A stretch of DNA of 12,548 bases from DAOTXL01 sp034434895. GTDB taxonomy: Bacteria; Chloroflexota; Anaerolineae; JAAYZQ01. The stretch is taken from assembly GCA_034434895.1 (NCBI GenBank), contig DAOTYI010000245.1, positions 1-12,548 of the forward strand. The letters run 5' to 3'. The notes beneath the pieces were generated by a model that worked only from the letters and a program-made list of their open reading frames with translations, did not search any database and was not told where the DNA came from. Of the stretch, positions 1 through 7,125 are shown one piece after another. Positions within the stretch are counted from its first letter, which is position 1. Every line of letters begins with the position of its first letter. The position numbers were made by a program, and so were the translations under genes.

Positions 1-11
1 TCCCCCAACCC

Positions 12-42
12 CCTTCCCCTCTCCGCCGCGGAGAGGGGAAGG
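12..42. repeat. GC-rich palindromic repeat behind dnaE
   Basis: A perfect 13-bp inverted repeat (12-24 pairs with 30-42, loop GCCGC) lies inside a polypyrimidine/polypurine stretch (1-60) of C-runs then G-runs. On the minus strand it would form a very stable hairpin about 65 nt after the dnaE stop, but no U-run follows, so it is not a standard intrinsic terminator. Similar C-rich/G-rich palindromes are common dispersed intergenic repeats in high-GC bacteria (general knowledge). The rest of 1-106 holds no gene that I can see. Confidence 0.7.
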
Positions 43-106
43 AGGCCAGGGGGTAGGGGTTAGGTCAAATCGAACATCGTCGAGGTCGCTACCCCCTGCC
101 CTCTGC

Positions 107-3100
107 TCACCCGCCCAGCGGCTCCACCCGGATCGTGCCGGCGCCGAGCATGGCCCGCAACTGCTGCTCCAGTTCCAGGCAGTGGCCGGTGGTGTCGTTG
201 GGGAATTCGATCTGCACCCGACCCCGCTTGCCATTTTCCACATACAGGCTGAAGCGATCCTGTCCAGGATAGCGCTGCAGCAGGTCATAGATCTGTCCCA
301 GCCGCCTGATCACCTGCTCCAGGTCGTTGCTCCTGGGGACATGGATGTGCAGGTGTACCGGCCCTCTGCTGGCAGGTGGTCGCCCCGGTTCGTCCGCGGG
401 ACGGGCGGTGGTGATCTCGTTGGTGGCCGACTCGACCAGGAGGCTGGGGTCACGGCCACGAAAGCTGATCTGACCGCGCACCACCAGGACATGCTCCGGC
501 TCCCACAGGTGCCGGGTCTGGTCCCATACCCGGGGAAAGATCACCGCCTCGATGGTGCCCTGCAGGTCCTCCAGTTGAGCAAAGGCCATCGGTTCCCCTT
601 TTTTGGTCAGGATCTGCCGCACCGAGGTGACCATGCCGGCCATGACCACATTCTGCCCGGCCATCGTCTCCTCAATCTGGCCGGTGAGGAGGGTGATGGT
701 TGGCTCCAGGTTGCTCCAGACCCGCGACAGGGGATGGTCGGAGATGTAGGCGCCGATCAGCTCTTTCTCCCAGTTCAGGGCCTCCCGGCGCGACACGTCG
801 CTGACCTGCGGCAGGTCGCACGACAGGCGGGCGGTGGCGGCAAAGGCCGGCAGATCGAACATGGTCAACTGGTGGGCCACGCCGTGGGCCTGCTGGCTGA
901 TGCTCAACATGCGATCCAGGACGGCCAGCAGTTGAGCCCGCGTGCCAAAGGGGCTCAGGGCACCGGCCTTGATCAGGCACTCCAACGCCCGGCGGTTCAC
1001 CTGGCGCAGGTCTACCCGCTGGCAAAAGTCGTCCAGATCGCGAAAGGGGCCGCCCGCCTGTCGCGCGGCCAGGATGGCCGACACCGGCCCTTCGCCCACA
1101 TTTTTGATGGCTCCCAGCCCATAGCGGATGGCCGGCCCCTGCGGGGTATCTTCAATCGTAAAGCCCAGGCCGCTCCGGTTCACATCCGGCGGCAGCACCT
1201 CAATGCCCAACCGTCGCGCTTCGGCGATGAACAGCCCCACCTTTTCGGTATTGCCCTGCTCCACGGTCAGCAGAGCGGTCATATACTCGACAGGGTAGTG
1301 GGCTTTCAGGAAGGCGGTCTGGCAGGTAATGACGGCATAGTCGGCGCTGTGGGCCTTGTTAAAGCCATAGCGGGCAAAATCCTCAAAGGCATCAAAGATG
1401 CGGTGGGCGGCCTCTTCGTCCAGGCCGCTGTGCTGTCTGGCCCCCTGGACAAACCGTTCCCGGTGGCGGATCAGTTGCTCGCGGATCTTTTTGCCGACCG
1501 CCTTGCGCACCAGGTCGGCATCGCCAGGGGTGTATCCGGCAATATCTGTCAGAATCCGTATGATTTGCTCCTGATAGACGCAGATACCGTAGGTTTCCCC
1601 CAGGATCGGCTCCAGGGCCGGGTGGACATATTGGGGTTGTTTCAGGCCGTGCAGCCCGGCGATATAGTCGTCAATGAACTCCATTGGGCCGGGGCGATAG
1701 AGGGCCAGCACGGCGACCACATGCTCGAATTTGGTCGGTTTCAGCGCGGTGAGCACGCGGCGCATCCCCGCGCTTTCTACCTGGAAGAGGCCCACCACCT
1801 CGCCGCTGGAGAGCAGTTTGTAGATAGCCGGGTCGTCCAGGGGGATGTTGTCCTGGGTGTAGGTGATGCCGTGGCGTTCGCGCACCAGGTCTACCGCCTT
1901 GCGCAAGATGGTCAGCGTGCTCAGCCCCAAAAAGTCCATCTTGAGCAGGCCGGTGTCTTCCAGCACGTCCATGGTGTACTGAATGACCGGGAGCCCTTCG
2001 TCGGACCCACGGGTGGGGCGGTGCAGGGGGGTGTAGAAAACCAGCGGCTTATCGGCCACGACCACCCCGGCTGCATGGGTGCTGGCATGGCGGCAGACCC
2101 CCTCCACCTCACGGGCGGTGTCAATCAGGGTCCGGACATAATCAATCCCTTCGTACATCTGGCGCAGGTCGGGCACCTGAGCCAATGCCTCATCCAGCCG
2201 GACGCCCGGGCCGCCAGGTACCAGTCGGGCCACCCGGTCCACCTCGCCGAGGGGAATATCCAGCGCCCGGCCCACGTCGCGGATGGCTGCCCGGGCCCCC
2301 AGCGTGCCGAAGGTGATGATCTGGGCCACTCTGTCGGCCCCATACTTGTTCACGGCATAGCGGATCATCTCCCCACGGCGGTCGTCGGGATAGTCCAGGT
2401 CAATGTCGGGCATGGTCACCCGGCCGGGGTTGAGAAAGCGCTCAAAGATCAGGCCGTGGGCCAGGGGGTCGAGGTTGGTGATGCCCAACCCGTAGGCCAC
2501 GATGCTGCCCGCTGCCGAACCGCGCACATTCCACCAGATGTCTTGCTGCCGGGCGAACTGGCACAGGTCCCAGACAATGAGGAAATAGATGTCAAAGCCC
2601 ATGCGGTGGATGGTCTCCAGCTCATAGTTCATGCGGTGCTGGATCTGCTCCGAAAAGAATGCGTCCCCATACAGGCGCCGGAGGCCGGTCTCGGTCAGGT
2701 GGCGCAGATAGCTGGCCGGGGTGTAGCCGGCCGGCACCTCCAGGTCCGGCAGGTGGAAGCCGGTGGGATCCAGGTTCACCTGGCACCGTTCGGCGATGAG
2801 CAGCGTATTGCGCAACGCCTGGGGATAGTCGGCAAACAGGGCGGCCATCTCGGCCGGGCTGCGCAGGTAGTAGCTGTCGTTGTTCATGCGCATCCGCGAG
2901 GGGTCGTTCATCGTCTTGCCCGTCTGGATGCAGAGCAGCACTTCGTGGGCGTGGGCCTGCTCGCGCCGGATATAGTGGGCATCGTTGCTGGCCACCAGGC
3001 CGATGCCCAGCTCGCGGCTCATCTCCACCATCGCCCGGTTGACCGGACCCATTTCCGGGATGTCATGCTCCTGGAGCTCCAGGAAAAAGCCCTCAGGGCC

Positions 3101-3598
3101 GAAGAGATCGCGATACCACTCGGCTGCCTTACGGGCGCGTTGGGGATGGCCCTCCTGCAACAGGCGGGGTACCTCGCCGGTGCCACACGATGACAGGGCG
3201 ATGAGACCCTGAGCATGCCCGGCCAGGTATTCTTTGTCTATGCGGGGCTTGTAGTAAAAGCCTTCGAGCTGGGCAGCGGTGGCGATCTGCATCAGGTTGT
3301 GGTAGCCGGTCTGGTTTTCGGCCAGCAGGATGAGGTGGTAGGGTTTGGCATCCTGTTGCGCCTCCTTCTGGGTCATGCGCCGGGGGGCAAGGTAGATCTC
3401 GCAACCGATGATCGGCTTGATGCCCGCCTCTTTGGCTGCGTGGTAAAAGTGCAGGGTCCCGAACATCACCCCGTGGTCGGTCAGGGCCAGGGCCGGCATG
3501 CCCATCTCGGCGGCGGCGCGGGTCAGGTCTTCAACCTTGCCCAGTCCATCGAGCAACGAATAGTCGCTGTGGACGTGCAGATGAACAAACTCAGCCAT
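107..3598 (-). CDS. dnaE: DNA polymerase III subunit alpha
   Basis: The 1163-aa product is the replicative polymerase subunit that extends DNA at the fork, and its length is normal for DnaE. An N-terminal PHP domain (about 1-210) has HLHVHSDYS at 6-14, LTDHG at 39-43, Glu67 and NDAH at 205-208. These metal-binding positions look intact, unlike E. coli DnaE. The polymerase core has WNVRGSAAGS (356-365), PDIDLDY (397-403, catalytic Asp398 and Asp400) and KMDFLGL (553-559, third Asp555), then the C-family YRPGPMEF motif near 634. A helix-hairpin-helix region and an OB fold (about 983-1060) follow, then a C-terminal tail. The ATG sits about 14 nt from the predicted transcript start, with only a weak GAGG upstream. 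It is divergent from the glycosidase gene and appears monocistronic. Identification is secure. Confidence 0.98.
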   Translation of the reverse strand: MAEFVHLHVHSDYSLLDGLGKVEDLTRAAAEMGMPALALTDHGVMFGTLHFYHAAKEAGIKPIIGCEIYLAPRRMTQKEAQQDAKPYHLILLAENQTGYHNLMQIATAAQLEGFYYKPRIDKEYLAGHAQGLIALSSCGTGEVPRLLQEGHPQRARKAAEWYRDLFGPEGFFLELQEHDIPEMGPVNRAMVEMSRELGIGLVASNDAHYIRREQAHAHEVLLCIQTGKTMNDPSRMRMNNDSYYLRSPAEMAALFADYPQALRNTLLIAERCQVNLDPTGFHLPDLEVPAGYTPASYLRHLTETGLRRLYGDAFFSEQIQHRMNYELETIHRMGFDIYFLIVWDLCQFARQQDIWWNVRGSAAGSIVAYGLGITNLDPLAHGLIFERFLNPGRVTMPDIDLDYPDDRRGEMIRYAVNKYGADRVAQIITFGTLGARAAIRDVGRALDIPLGEVDRVARLVPGGPGVRLDEALAQVPDLRQMYEGIDYVRTLIDTAREVEGVCRHASTHAAGVVVADKPLVFYTPLHRPTRGSDEGLPVIQYTMDVLEDTGLLKMDFLGLSTLTILRKAVDLVRERHGITYTQDNIPLDDPAIYKLLSSGEVVGLFQVESAGMRRVLTALKPTKFEHVVAVLALYRPGPMEFIDDYIAGLHGLKQPQYVHPALEPILGETYGICVYQEQIIRILTDIAGYTPGDADLVRKAVGKKIREQLIRHRERFVQGARQHSGLDEEAAHRIFDAFEDFARYGFNKAHSADYAVITCQTAFLKAHYPVEYMTALLTVEQGNTEKVGLFIAEARRLGIEVLPPDVNRSGLGFTIEDTPQGPAIRYGLGAIKNVGEGPVSAILAARQAGGPFRDLDDFCQRVDLRQVNRRALECLIKAGALSPFGTRAQLLAVLDRMLSISQQAHGVAHQLTMFDLPAFAATARLSCDLPQVSDVSRREALNWEKELIGAYISDHPLSRVWSNLEPTITLLTGQIEETMAGQNVVMAGMVTSVRQILTKKGEPMAFAQLEDLQGTIEAVIFPRVWDQTRHLWEPEHVLVVRGQISFRGRDPSLLVESATNEITTARPADEPGRPPASRGPVHLHIHVPRSNDLEQVIRRLGQIYDLLQRYPGQDRFSLYVENGKRGRVQIEFPNDTTGHCLELEQQLRAMLGAGTIRVEPLGG

Positions 3599-3619
3599 CT
3601 ATCCCGAAGCCTCGCTTTG

Positions 3620-3648
3620 ATTATACCACAATCTGTCGAGTCTGTGAA
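3620..3648 (-). promoter_or_regulatory. Sigma-70-type promoter of dnaE
   Basis: On the minus strand, TTCACA (3643-3648, five of six consensus bases) is followed by a 17-bp spacer and a perfect TATAAT (3620-3625). TGG directly precedes the -10, giving an extended -10. Transcription would start near 3612-3613, leaving a leader of about 14 nt before the dnaE ATG. Confidence 0.8.
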
Positions 3649-3682
3649 GAGGGAAGCGGGCCGGTGTAGGGTTTGCCCTGTT

Positions 3683-3711
3683 TTGCCTGGAAAGGCGATC
3701 TGCGCTATGAT
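3683..3711 (+). promoter_or_regulatory. Probable promoter of the GH4 gene
   Basis: TTGCCT (3683-3688), a 17-bp spacer and TATGAT (3706-3711) form a good sigma-70-like promoter. The start would be near 3718, giving a leader of about 68 nt that contains the duplicated Shine-Dalgarno block and the palindrome. Spacing is ideal but each box departs from consensus, so confidence is moderate. Confidence 0.6.
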
Positions 3712-3721
3712 CGGCTCGACA

Positions 3722-3778
3722 ATCTGTCCTCAAGGAGGGCCACTGCGAGCAGTTGCCCTACTATCTGTCCTCAAGGAG
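3722..3778 (+). repeat. 16-bp direct repeat flanking a palindrome in the GH4 leader
   Basis: The same 16 bases, atctgtcctcaaggag, occur at 3722-3737 and 3763-3778. Each copy ends in the ribosome-binding sequence AAGGAG. Between them lies a 24-nt palindrome (3736-3759) of two 10-nt arms with one mismatch around CGAG. A related palindrome occurs at 6963-6986. The layout resembles a small insertion with a target duplication, or a 41-bp tandem duplication. Only the second AAGGAG (3773-3778) is well spaced, 7 nt before the ATG. Confidence 0.8.
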
Positions 3779-3785
3779 AGGTAAT

Positions 3786-5483
3786 ATGACAGCAATCCCG
3801 GCTTTTCTGCTCAAGAAGTTGTATGTCAAAGGCAGCCTACGCAACACGCCGGCAGGCTGCGAATTCTGTGTCAGGAACATGCTGGAAAGCGGCACAGTAA
3901 CCCGCTTCTACGACCTGGAGGTGGATGGCCATGCCTACCCCCCCCAGCGGTTGCGGGTCCACCTGCCGGATGGACAATCGTTGCGCGGCGACGAGATCGT
4001 CACCGCCCCCCTTTCCCTGCCGGGCGGTGTAGCGGTGACGCTCCAACTGCCGGGCGTGACCCTGCCGCCGGGCAAACATGAACTCCGGCTGCACTTCCAC
4101 ACCGCCGAGCTGGGCGCCCTGGACTTCAAAGTGACCGACGACCTGGGCGCCTCTGTGCCAATCGAAAATCAAAAATCAAAGATCAAGGTGGCGATCCTGG
4201 GCGCGGGCAGCACCGTCTTTGCCCGGCAGTTGATGACCGATCTGCTGTGTACGCCGGGGCTGGAGCAGGGGACCTTTGCCCTGGTGGACATTGACACGCG
4301 GCGGCTGGAACTGGCCCATCGCATCGGTGAAAAACTGGTGGAACGCTCTGGGCGGGAATGGACGGTGGAGGCCACGTCCGACCGGACTCTGGTTTTGCCT
4401 GGTTGTCACTATGTGATCAACACCATCGAGGTGGCCGGGTTGCGCAACGTTGGCCATGACTATGACATCCCGCTGAAATATGGAGTGGACCAATGCATCG
4501 GCGACACCATCGGGCCGGGAGGGGTGTTCAAGATGCTGCGCACCGGGCCGGCCTGGCTCGACATCCTGCGCGATGTGGAGCGGCTGTGCCCCGGCGCGGT
4601 GGTGATGAACTACACCAACCCGATGTCGGCGCTGACGCTGCTGGCCTTGCGGGCCACAAAGTTGCAGGTGGTGGGGTTGTGCCACTCGGTCCAGGGCACA
4701 TCCCGGCAACTGGCCGGCTATCTCGATCTGCCCTATGAGGAGCTACGTTTCCGCTGTGCCGGCATCAACCACCTGGCCTGGTTTACGGAGCTGACCCACG
4801 ATGGCCAGGACCTTTACCCCCGACTACGGGCAGCGGCCCACAATCCGGAGATCTATGAATGTGACCCGGTGCGTTTTGAGGTGCTGCTCCATTTCGGCGC
4901 TTTTGTCACCGAGTCGAGCGGCCATTTCTCCGAGTATGTGCCCTACTTTCGCAAACGGCCGGAGCTGCTGGCCCGCTATACCCGCTCCGGCTATCGGGGC
5001 GAGAGCGGCTTCTACGCCCACAACTGGCCTCGCTGGCGCGCCGAGGCCGATGAAACGACCCAGGCACAGTTGGATGGCCGGAGTGAGATCGTCCTGAAAC
5101 GGAGCAGCGAGTATGCCTCGACCATCGTTGAGGCGATGGAGACCGACCGCCCGGCAGTCATCCACGGCAATGTGCTCAACACCGGGCTGATTGACAACCT
5201 GCCGGCCGGCGGCTGTGTGGAGGTGCCGGTGCTGGTGGATGGAACCGGGTTACACCCCACCTGGTTTGGGCCGCTGCCACCGCAACTGGCGGCCCTGGAT
5301 GCGCCGCACATGTATGTGCACGAGCTGCTGGTGCAGGCGGTGCTGGAACGGGACCGGCAGGCAGCGCTCCACGCCCTGCTGCTCGATCCATTGACGGCAG
5401 CGGTCTGCTCGCCGGAGGAGATCGCAGCCATGTTCGAGGAGATGTGGGCTGCCCAGCGGGCGGATCTGGTGGGGTTTGAGTGA
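3786..5483 (+). CDS. GH4-family glycosidase (alpha-galactosidase/alpha-glucosidase type) with extra N-terminal domain
   Basis: The 565-aa product is a family 4 glycoside hydrolase, NAD- and metal-dependent cytoplasmic enzymes that cleave glycosides by an oxidation-elimination route. The GH4 part spans about 132-565. It has a Rossmann start KVAILGAGST (134-143), NYTNPM (275-280), the presumed metal ligands Cys299 in GLCHS and His329 in GINHLAWF, and ESSGHFSEY (376-384), a MelA-like signature. Substrate cannot be read from sequence. Residues 1-120 are not GH4. They look like a small beta-sandwich resembling, from memory, the DUF6379/C-glycoside deglycosidase beta-subunit type, with GSLRN near 16-20 and LPPGKHELRL at 93-102. 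The two parts join at an A-rich linker. I chose the ATG with AAGGAG 7 nt upstream. An in-frame TTG at 3753 is less likely. The gene stands alone and converges on the lipoprotein gene. Confidence 0.9.
   Translation: MTAIPAFLLKKLYVKGSLRNTPAGCEFCVRNMLESGTVTRFYDLEVDGHAYPPQRLRVHLPDGQSLRGDEIVTAPLSLPGGVAVTLQLPGVTLPPGKHELRLHFHTAELGALDFKVTDDLGASVPIENQKSKIKVAILGAGSTVFARQLMTDLLCTPGLEQGTFALVDIDTRRLELAHRIGEKLVERSGREWTVEATSDRTLVLPGCHYVINTIEVAGLRNVGHDYDIPLKYGVDQCIGDTIGPGGVFKMLRTGPAWLDILRDVERLCPGAVVMNYTNPMSALTLLALRATKLQVVGLCHSVQGTSRQLAGYLDLPYEELRFRCAGINHLAWFTELTHDGQDLYPRLRAAAHNPEIYECDPVRFEVLLHFGAFVTESSGHFSEYVPYFRKRPELLARYTRSGYRGESGFYAHNWPRWRAEADETTQAQLDGRSEIVLKRSSEYASTIVEAMETDRPAVIHGNVLNTGLIDNLPAGGCVEVPVLVDGTGLHPTWFGPLPPQLAALDAPHMYVHELLVQAVLERDRQAALHALLLDPLTAAVCSPEEIAAMFEEMWAAQRADLVGFE
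4160..4186 (+). repeat. A-rich tandem heptamer at the GH4 domain junction
   Basis: Three degenerate 7-bp units (gaaaatc, aaaaatc, aaagatc) stand out in a gene of otherwise high GC. In frame they encode the linker IENQKSKIK (residues 126-134), exactly between the extra N-terminal domain and the GH4 Rossmann fold. Confidence 0.75.
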
Positions 5484-5517
5484 ACGCCAGCCTGTCGCCT
5501 GCTCCGGCTGGCGTTCA
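5481..5517. terminator. Bidirectional hairpin containing both convergent stop codons
   Basis: Bases 5481-5492 and 5506-5517 are perfect 12-bp inverted repeats around a 13-nt loop. The outer three bases of each arm are the TGA stop of the GH4 gene (+) and the TGA stop of the lipoprotein gene (-). Neither strand has a U-run afterwards, so termination would need Rho, or the hairpin mainly protects 3' ends. The symmetry and placement make a bidirectional terminator-like role likely but unproven. Confidence 0.6.
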
Positions 5518-6471
5518 CCCCTCTCGCCGCACCAGCTCGATCTCAAAGAGTTTGGGCCACCACTTGCCGGTGACAAAGAGCCGGTCCTGCTCGGCGTCGT
5601 AGGCGATCCCGTTGAGCACATCCACCGGTTGGGCATAGTCCTCTGGCCCCAGCAACCCGGTCAGATCGATCCAGCCGGTTACCCGGCCGCTGTGGGGGTC
5701 AATGCGGGCGATCAGGTTGGTCTGCCACACGTTGGCATAGATCTCGCCGGCGATATATTCCAGCTCGTTGAGCCAGAGGACCGGCCGGCCGTTGTCCTGC
5801 ACCTCGATCTGCCCCACCTCCTCGAAGGTTTCAGGGTTCAGGAAGTGCAGAATGGCGGTGCCGTCGCTCATGATGAGCCGTTGCCCATCGTGGGTCAGGC
5901 CCCAACCCTCGGTCGGGTAGGTGAAGGTGCGTTGCAGTTCAAAGCTATCCCGGTCGTACACAAACCCCACGTGCGATTGCCAGGTCAACTGGATGATCCG
6001 GTGGCCGTAGAGGGCCATCCCCTCGCCGAAGAATTGGGCCGGCAGGTCATAGCGTTGCAGGACGCGCCCGGTCTCCAGCTCCACCCGGCGCAGGCTGGAC
6101 TGCCCGTTGAGGCCGGTGCTTTCATACAGAACCCCATCCTGGAACACCAACCCCTCGGTGAAGGCGGTCCGGTCGTGAGGATAGATGTTCACGACTTTGC
6201 AGGTATAGACCGGGACCGGTTCGCCGCCGGGGGTCCTGCTCGCCAGGGTGGGCGTGGGGGATGGCATGACAGCAGGCGGCGGATGTGTGGCCGTCGCCGT
6301 GGGAGGAGGGGATACCGGCAGTGGAGTCGGGTGCGGCGCACCGCACGCCATCAGGATCCACACCCCCACCAGCAGGCCTACCCGGAGCAGCGGCAAGGGG
6401 CGAGCAAAGCGGCTTGCTCCCCCTGACCGGCCTGCGGTCCGATCAGACCCGCCGCCCGCCCTTGAGTTCAC
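5515..6471 (-). CDS. Glutamine cyclotransferase-family lipoprotein
   Basis: The product resembles bacterial glutaminyl-peptide cyclotransferases of the plant type (Glu_cyclase_2), which convert N-terminal glutamine to pyroglutamate on a five-bladed beta-propeller. Matching motifs, in order, are AFTEGLVF, YESTGL, LTW, EGWGLTHDG with MSDGT, LNELEY, DVLNGIAY and a C-terminal FVTGKWWPKLFEI. With the GTG start at 6471 (318 aa), a hydrophobic segment ends in LMAC, a lipobox with Cys43, followed by a Pro/Thr-rich linker, so it is probably anchored outside the membrane. GTG 6471 has GAGAAG 7 nt upstream and overlaps the preceding gene by 29 nt, suggesting translational coupling. A TTG at 6396 would give a shorter, more typical signal peptide but lacks a ribosome site. 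The frame stays open to 6816, but that part shadows the upstream gene. Family is confident, start is not. Confidence 0.87.
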   Translation of the reverse strand: MNSRAGGGSDRTAGRSGGASRFARPLPLLRVGLLVGVWILMACGAPHPTPLPVSPPPTATATHPPPAVMPSPTPTLASRTPGGEPVPVYTCKVVNIYPHDRTAFTEGLVFQDGVLYESTGLNGQSSLRRVELETGRVLQRYDLPAQFFGEGMALYGHRIIQLTWQSHVGFVYDRDSFELQRTFTYPTEGWGLTHDGQRLIMSDGTAILHFLNPETFEEVGQIEVQDNGRPVLWLNELEYIAGEIYANVWQTNLIARIDPHSGRVTGWIDLTGLLGPEDYAQPVDVLNGIAYDAEQDRLFVTGKWWPKLFEIELVRREG

Positions 6472-6931
6472 TCTGCAGCTTCTCAAGCGCCTGCCACGCC
6501 CCCTCGGCAGCCAGCCGGGCCTGTTCCGGCCAGGTGGTGGGGTCGGCCAGCCGCAGCAGGTTGGGATTGGCCTGCTCCAGAATCTGTTTGATCCGCTCCA
6601 CATCGGTGGCCGCCAGTTGGGCAAAGGTGGTGATGCCTGCGGCCTGGAGCACGCTGGCGATCTTGGGGCCGATCCCTTCGATCCGCTCCAGATCGTCGGG
6701 GTGGGTTGCTTCCGCTTCGGCGGAAGGGAGGGGGGCAGATGGCTCATGCCTGGCAGCCGTGGGCGGCTCCTGTTCGGCAGGCCGGTGTTGCCACCACCAG
6801 TATACAAACGCGGCAAAAGCCAGCAAGACCAGGATGATCAGCAGCCATACCCACCAGGGGATGCCCTGTTCCCCCTCACTGCCGGCCGCAAGGCCGGTCA
6901 GCGCCAGCCCGATGACAGATAGATGGGACAT
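6443..6931 (-). CDS. Membrane-anchored helix-hairpin-helix protein
   Basis: The 162-aa protein has a weakly hydrophobic N-terminus (5-16), one strong transmembrane helix (about 24-47, rich in W, L, I and A), and a Pro/Glu/Ala-rich spacer (50-80). A helix-hairpin-helix module follows, starting IEGIGPKIASVLQAAGI (84-100) and continuing to about 120. Such modules bind DNA or mediate protein contacts, and here the module is tethered to the membrane, probably facing the cytoplasm. The specific role is unknown. An AGGAGG lies 9 nt upstream of the ATG. The 3' end overlaps the cyclotransferase gene, so the two are probably co-transcribed. The fold is shared with the next gene upstream (7124-7528), though that one is soluble. 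I see no convincing promoter in the repeat-filled gap before it. Confidence 0.85.
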   Translation of the reverse strand: MSHLSVIGLALTGLAAGSEGEQGIPWWVWLLIILVLLAFAAFVYWWWQHRPAEQEPPTAARHEPSAPLPSAEAEATHPDDLERIEGIGPKIASVLQAAGITTFAQLAATDVERIKQILEQANPNLLRLADPTTWPEQARLAAEGAWQALEKLQSELKGGRRV

Positions 6932-6962
6932 CTCCTCTTTCCTCCTGGCCCAATGGTCAAGT

Positions 6963-6986
6963 AGGGCAACTGTGAGCGATTGCCCT
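6963..6986. repeat. Second copy of the 24-nt palindrome
   Basis: Two 10-nt arms around TGAG match the palindrome at 3736-3759 at 20 of 24 positions, with the outer AGGGC and TTGCCCT conserved in both. Here it lies 32 nt upstream of the 6443-6931 start codon, with no flanking direct repeat that I can see. Confidence 0.7.
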
Positions 6987-7002
6987 GCTGCGCTTGGTTC
7001 TA

Positions 7003-7125
7003 AGAGCTAGTCTGAAAAGATTACCACAAAGACACAAAGGCCACAAAGGAACACGGATGAAACGAATAAAAGCCGCATGGTGCCCTTGGTGTCCTTTGTG
7101 TCCTGGTGGTTTTCAGACAGGCTCT
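7003..7125. repeat. 123-bp MITE-like element with imperfect terminal inverted repeats
   Basis: The ends are inverted copies of each other. The left end reads AGAGC, two bases, GTCTGAAAA, and the reverse complement of the right end does the same. Similarity continues for about 43 nt through ACACAAAGG-type motifs. The right end recurs at 11267-11290 (23 of 24 bases). There is no coding capacity, so any mobility would need a transposase elsewhere. Its last two bases lie within the TAG stop of the adjacent gene. Confidence 0.65.

Noticed and set aside
182..3193. 1003-codon plus-strand open frame opposite dnaE
   Set aside because: It is entirely antisense to a certain gene, has low-complexity Gly/Ala/His/Gln-rich composition, no recognisable domain, and is a usual by-product of GC-biased codons.
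3736..3759. Palindrome as a CRISPR repeat or phage attachment site
   Set aside because: There are only two diverged copies far apart, no spacers, no integrase and no cas gene.
5476..6426. Plus-strand frame opposite the lipoprotein gene
   Set aside because: No domain is visible and the opposite strand encodes a clear beta-propeller family.
6472..6816. N-terminal extension of the cyclotransferase frame
   Set aside because: It is Pro/Arg/Ser-rich shadow of the helix-hairpin-helix gene in another frame. The lipoprotein signal begins only near 6396-6471.
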